Below, in pieces: positions 60,096-61,311 of a stretch of 61,311 nt of DNA; the first letter of the stretch is position 1, and every line of letters starts with the position of its first letter. The notes under the pieces are model-generated. The model had not been told where the DNA came from and did no database searches. It saw only the letters and a list, made by a program, of their open reading frames with translations. Origin of the DNA: an uncultured Treponema sp. (GTDB taxonomy: Bacteria > Spirochaetota > Spirochaetia > Treponematales > Treponemataceae); the NCBI GenBank assembly GCA_946615905.1, contig CAMOIE010000018.1:1-61311 (forward strand), in the 5' to 3' direction. The translations under genes were made by a program, and so were the position numbers.

Positions 60096-60719
60096 ATGAC
60101 AAAAAAGCGGATACTTTGCTTCGGAGACTCAAACACATGGGGCTACATTCCAAACCAGCCCACGCTCTCCCGCTATGACGAAAAGGCCCGCTGGCCGATG
60201 CTTTTGCAGCAAAGACTTTCCGACACGCACACGGTCATCGAGTTCGGACTGTGCGGCTGTGAAAGCGGAGCGAAAATCAAAAGCATGTGCTTCAACGCCG
60301 ACGCGCAGACGCTTTTTCCTTCAATCCTGTTCGCGAGCCTTCCAGTCGATATCGTCTTCATCATGCTCGGAACAAACGACCTAAAGCGCGCAAATCGCTG
60401 GCAGAGTGGCGACACGGCAAAAAATCTCGATGCACTTGTGAGCGTGACGCACACACTCGCCCCGAAAGCACAAATTATCCTCGCCTCTGCCGTCATTTTG
60501 CAAAAAGGCGTGGAAAGTGACGCAGAATTTGACGGGGCCGCCATCGAAAACTCAAAACTCTGCGCAAAAGAAATCGCCGAGCTTGCAGAACGGCGGGGTC
60601 TAGCCTTTTTTGACACAAACCTCTTCGTCCACGAACTCGGCTCAGACGGATGCCACTTTACCCCAGCCGCCCACAAGTGCTTTGCGGACGCATTGGCGGA
60701 GTTTTTATCAGATCTGTAA
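60096..60719 (+). CDS. SGNH-hydrolase / arylesterase-like protein
   Basis: 207 residues from ATG 60096. SGNH blocks: I = LCFGDSNTWG (Ser), II = GLCGCESG (Gly), III = MLGTNDLK (Asn), V = DGCHFTPAAH (Asp-x-x-His). Family substrates are esters of acetylated sugars or lipids. A leaderless start at 60054 would add 14 residues. Strong AGGAGG precedes 60096, and both starts may be used. Confidence 0.88.
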   Translation: MTKKRILCFGDSNTWGYIPNQPTLSRYDEKARWPMLLQQRLSDTHTVIEFGLCGCESGAKIKSMCFNADAQTLFPSILFASLPVDIVFIMLGTNDLKRANRWQSGDTAKNLDALVSVTHTLAPKAQIILASAVILQKGVESDAEFDGAAIENSKLCAKEIAELAERRGLAFFDTNLFVHELGSDGCHFTPAAHKCFADALAEFLSDL

Positions 60720-60742
60720 ACATCAAACAGGATAGAACAATT

Positions 60743-60943
60743 ATGGAATACTATGACCCGATTCTTTATATGTGCACGGAAGATTTTTCTAACACGATGG
60801 GTATAACAGCAACGCTGACAGAACCAATCGACGGAGACATTTTGCGTGCCACGGTCGAAGAACTTCGCGAACGCTTCCCCTACTTTTATGTCAAAGCCGC
60901 TGTAGAAGGAAACGATCTTGTCCCCGTGCAGTGCGCAGAATAG
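60743..60943 (+). pseudogene. Short N-terminal fragment, acyltransferase/condensation-like
   Basis: 66 residues: MEYYDPILYMCTEDFSNTMG..., TLTEPIDGDILRATVEELRE, FPYFYVKAAVEG. The pattern (strand, TLTEPVD, L..AV..L..RFP.F) is like the start of alcohol O-acetyltransferase/condensation-fold proteins of ~400 residues. The frame ends 66 residues in and the sequence after it is unrelated, so the gene is truncated here. Confidence 0.45.
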
Positions 60944-61000
60944 ACCCGGAGTCAGATAAAACGGTCACTTCGCTCGTTGCTGTAGACCACAAGGCGCTGC

Positions 61001-61216
61001 TTGGAAATACCGACAACAACCGACGTCCTCTGCGAGGTCTCTTGCATCAACCATTGCTTTTTCCTTGCGTTGTCCAGATCGTTTGCAAGCGAAGATTATG
61101 TCAATGCCTTCCTCGAAGAACTCAAAGCCGCCGAAATCCCTTATGATGTCATGCGCAAAGAACCGTACCGATTGTGCGGTGTCAGATACGACGACATCAA
61201 AGATATTAAGTTGTAA
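61001..61216 (+). pseudogene. Possible C-terminal gene fragment, unrecognised
   Basis: Frame ending SEDYVNAFLEELKAAEIPYD...YDDIKDIKL has protein-like composition but no credible start (TTG only). It is probably the tail of a gene joined to the acyltransferase-like fragment by a deletion. Function unknown. Confidence 0.3.
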
Positions 61217-61234
61217 TTTATTCAATTGGGCGGC

Positions 61235-61251
61235 ACGGCACTTCGTGCCGT
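61235..61251. terminator. Short GC-rich hairpin
   Basis: ACGGCAC, TTC, GTGCCGT: perfect 7-bp stem, no strong T tract. Weak terminator or repeat remnant. Confidence 0.4.
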
Positions 61252-61311
61252 CGGGCGTTTGAACTGAACCCATTTTATTGGACAGTTTACGCAACCAATA
61301 TTTTAGCTTTT

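Overview
The window looks like a chromosomal segment of a host-associated, carbohydrate-fermenting spirochaete, most probably a Treponema. The pointers are a giant SpiroCoCo-type coiled-coil protein, a CarD regulator with an acidic tail overlapping a fused ispDF gene, two TRAP transporter operons, a pectate lyase / GH31 / MalQ cluster, and a hybrid-kinase/HPt/GGDEF locus. The genus is inferred from family recognition only; there is no rRNA in the window.

Layout. 0.1-9.3 kb is a visibly AT-rich accessory block, all on the minus strand. It holds a protein with a restriction-enzyme-like C-terminal domain; a tight four-gene operon (RipA-like membrane protein, exported TPR-CHAT protease, protein with an E-x-K nuclease-like core, ankyrin protein); and three small exported proteins. 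9.3-10.4 kb is a scar zone: an XRE regulator, inverted-repeat boxes, a truncated Fic gene and an inverted gene tail. 10.4-18.4 kb is one long minus-strand catabolic operon (iclR, TRAP dctPQM, DapA/NanA-type lyase, PfkB sugar kinase, SIS isomerase, phosphohexomutase), with a divergent RbsD/FucU mutarotase and an operator-like palindrome upstream of iclR. 19-20.4 kb carries hisH-hisF alone. 20.5-25.3 kb is a second TRAP operon ending in an HpcH/HpaI aldolase, controlled by a divergent GntR regulator with two matching palindromes. 25.3-34.5 kb carries an NSS symporter, a DEAD-box helicase with a DEGD motif, a TrkH/TrkA potassium system, ispDF and carD. 34.6-41.2 kb is a 2199-residue protein with a membrane anchor, about 87 tandem 11-residue repeats and a C-terminal helix-turn-helix. 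41.3-47.5 kb holds a HAD phosphatase, deoD, a compact type I toxin-antitoxin locus and a phosphorelay. 47.7-58 kb is a plant-polysaccharide and maltodextrin region with AraC and LacI regulators, two chrA genes and a CDF transporter. The end holds an NYN-LOTUS protein, an SGNH hydrolase and gene fragments.

Most notable. (1) At 42.86-43.18 kb lies an apparently unannotated type I toxin-antitoxin module: a 28-residue holin-like peptide whose ribosome site is locked in a 7-bp hairpin, and a convergent ~90-nt antisense RNA with its own promoter and terminator. (2) At least eight genes have a TATAAT-like box only 5-8 nt before the start codon and no Shine-Dalgarno sequence there, implying leaderless mRNAs. 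(3) The SpiroCoCo protein has a hendecad architecture between a membrane anchor and a DNA-binding-like end. (4) The exported CHAT protease sits in a compact operon with a nuclease-like protein. (5) A dispersed family of intergenic inverted repeats built on GAGC(C/T)TGTCGAA is present.
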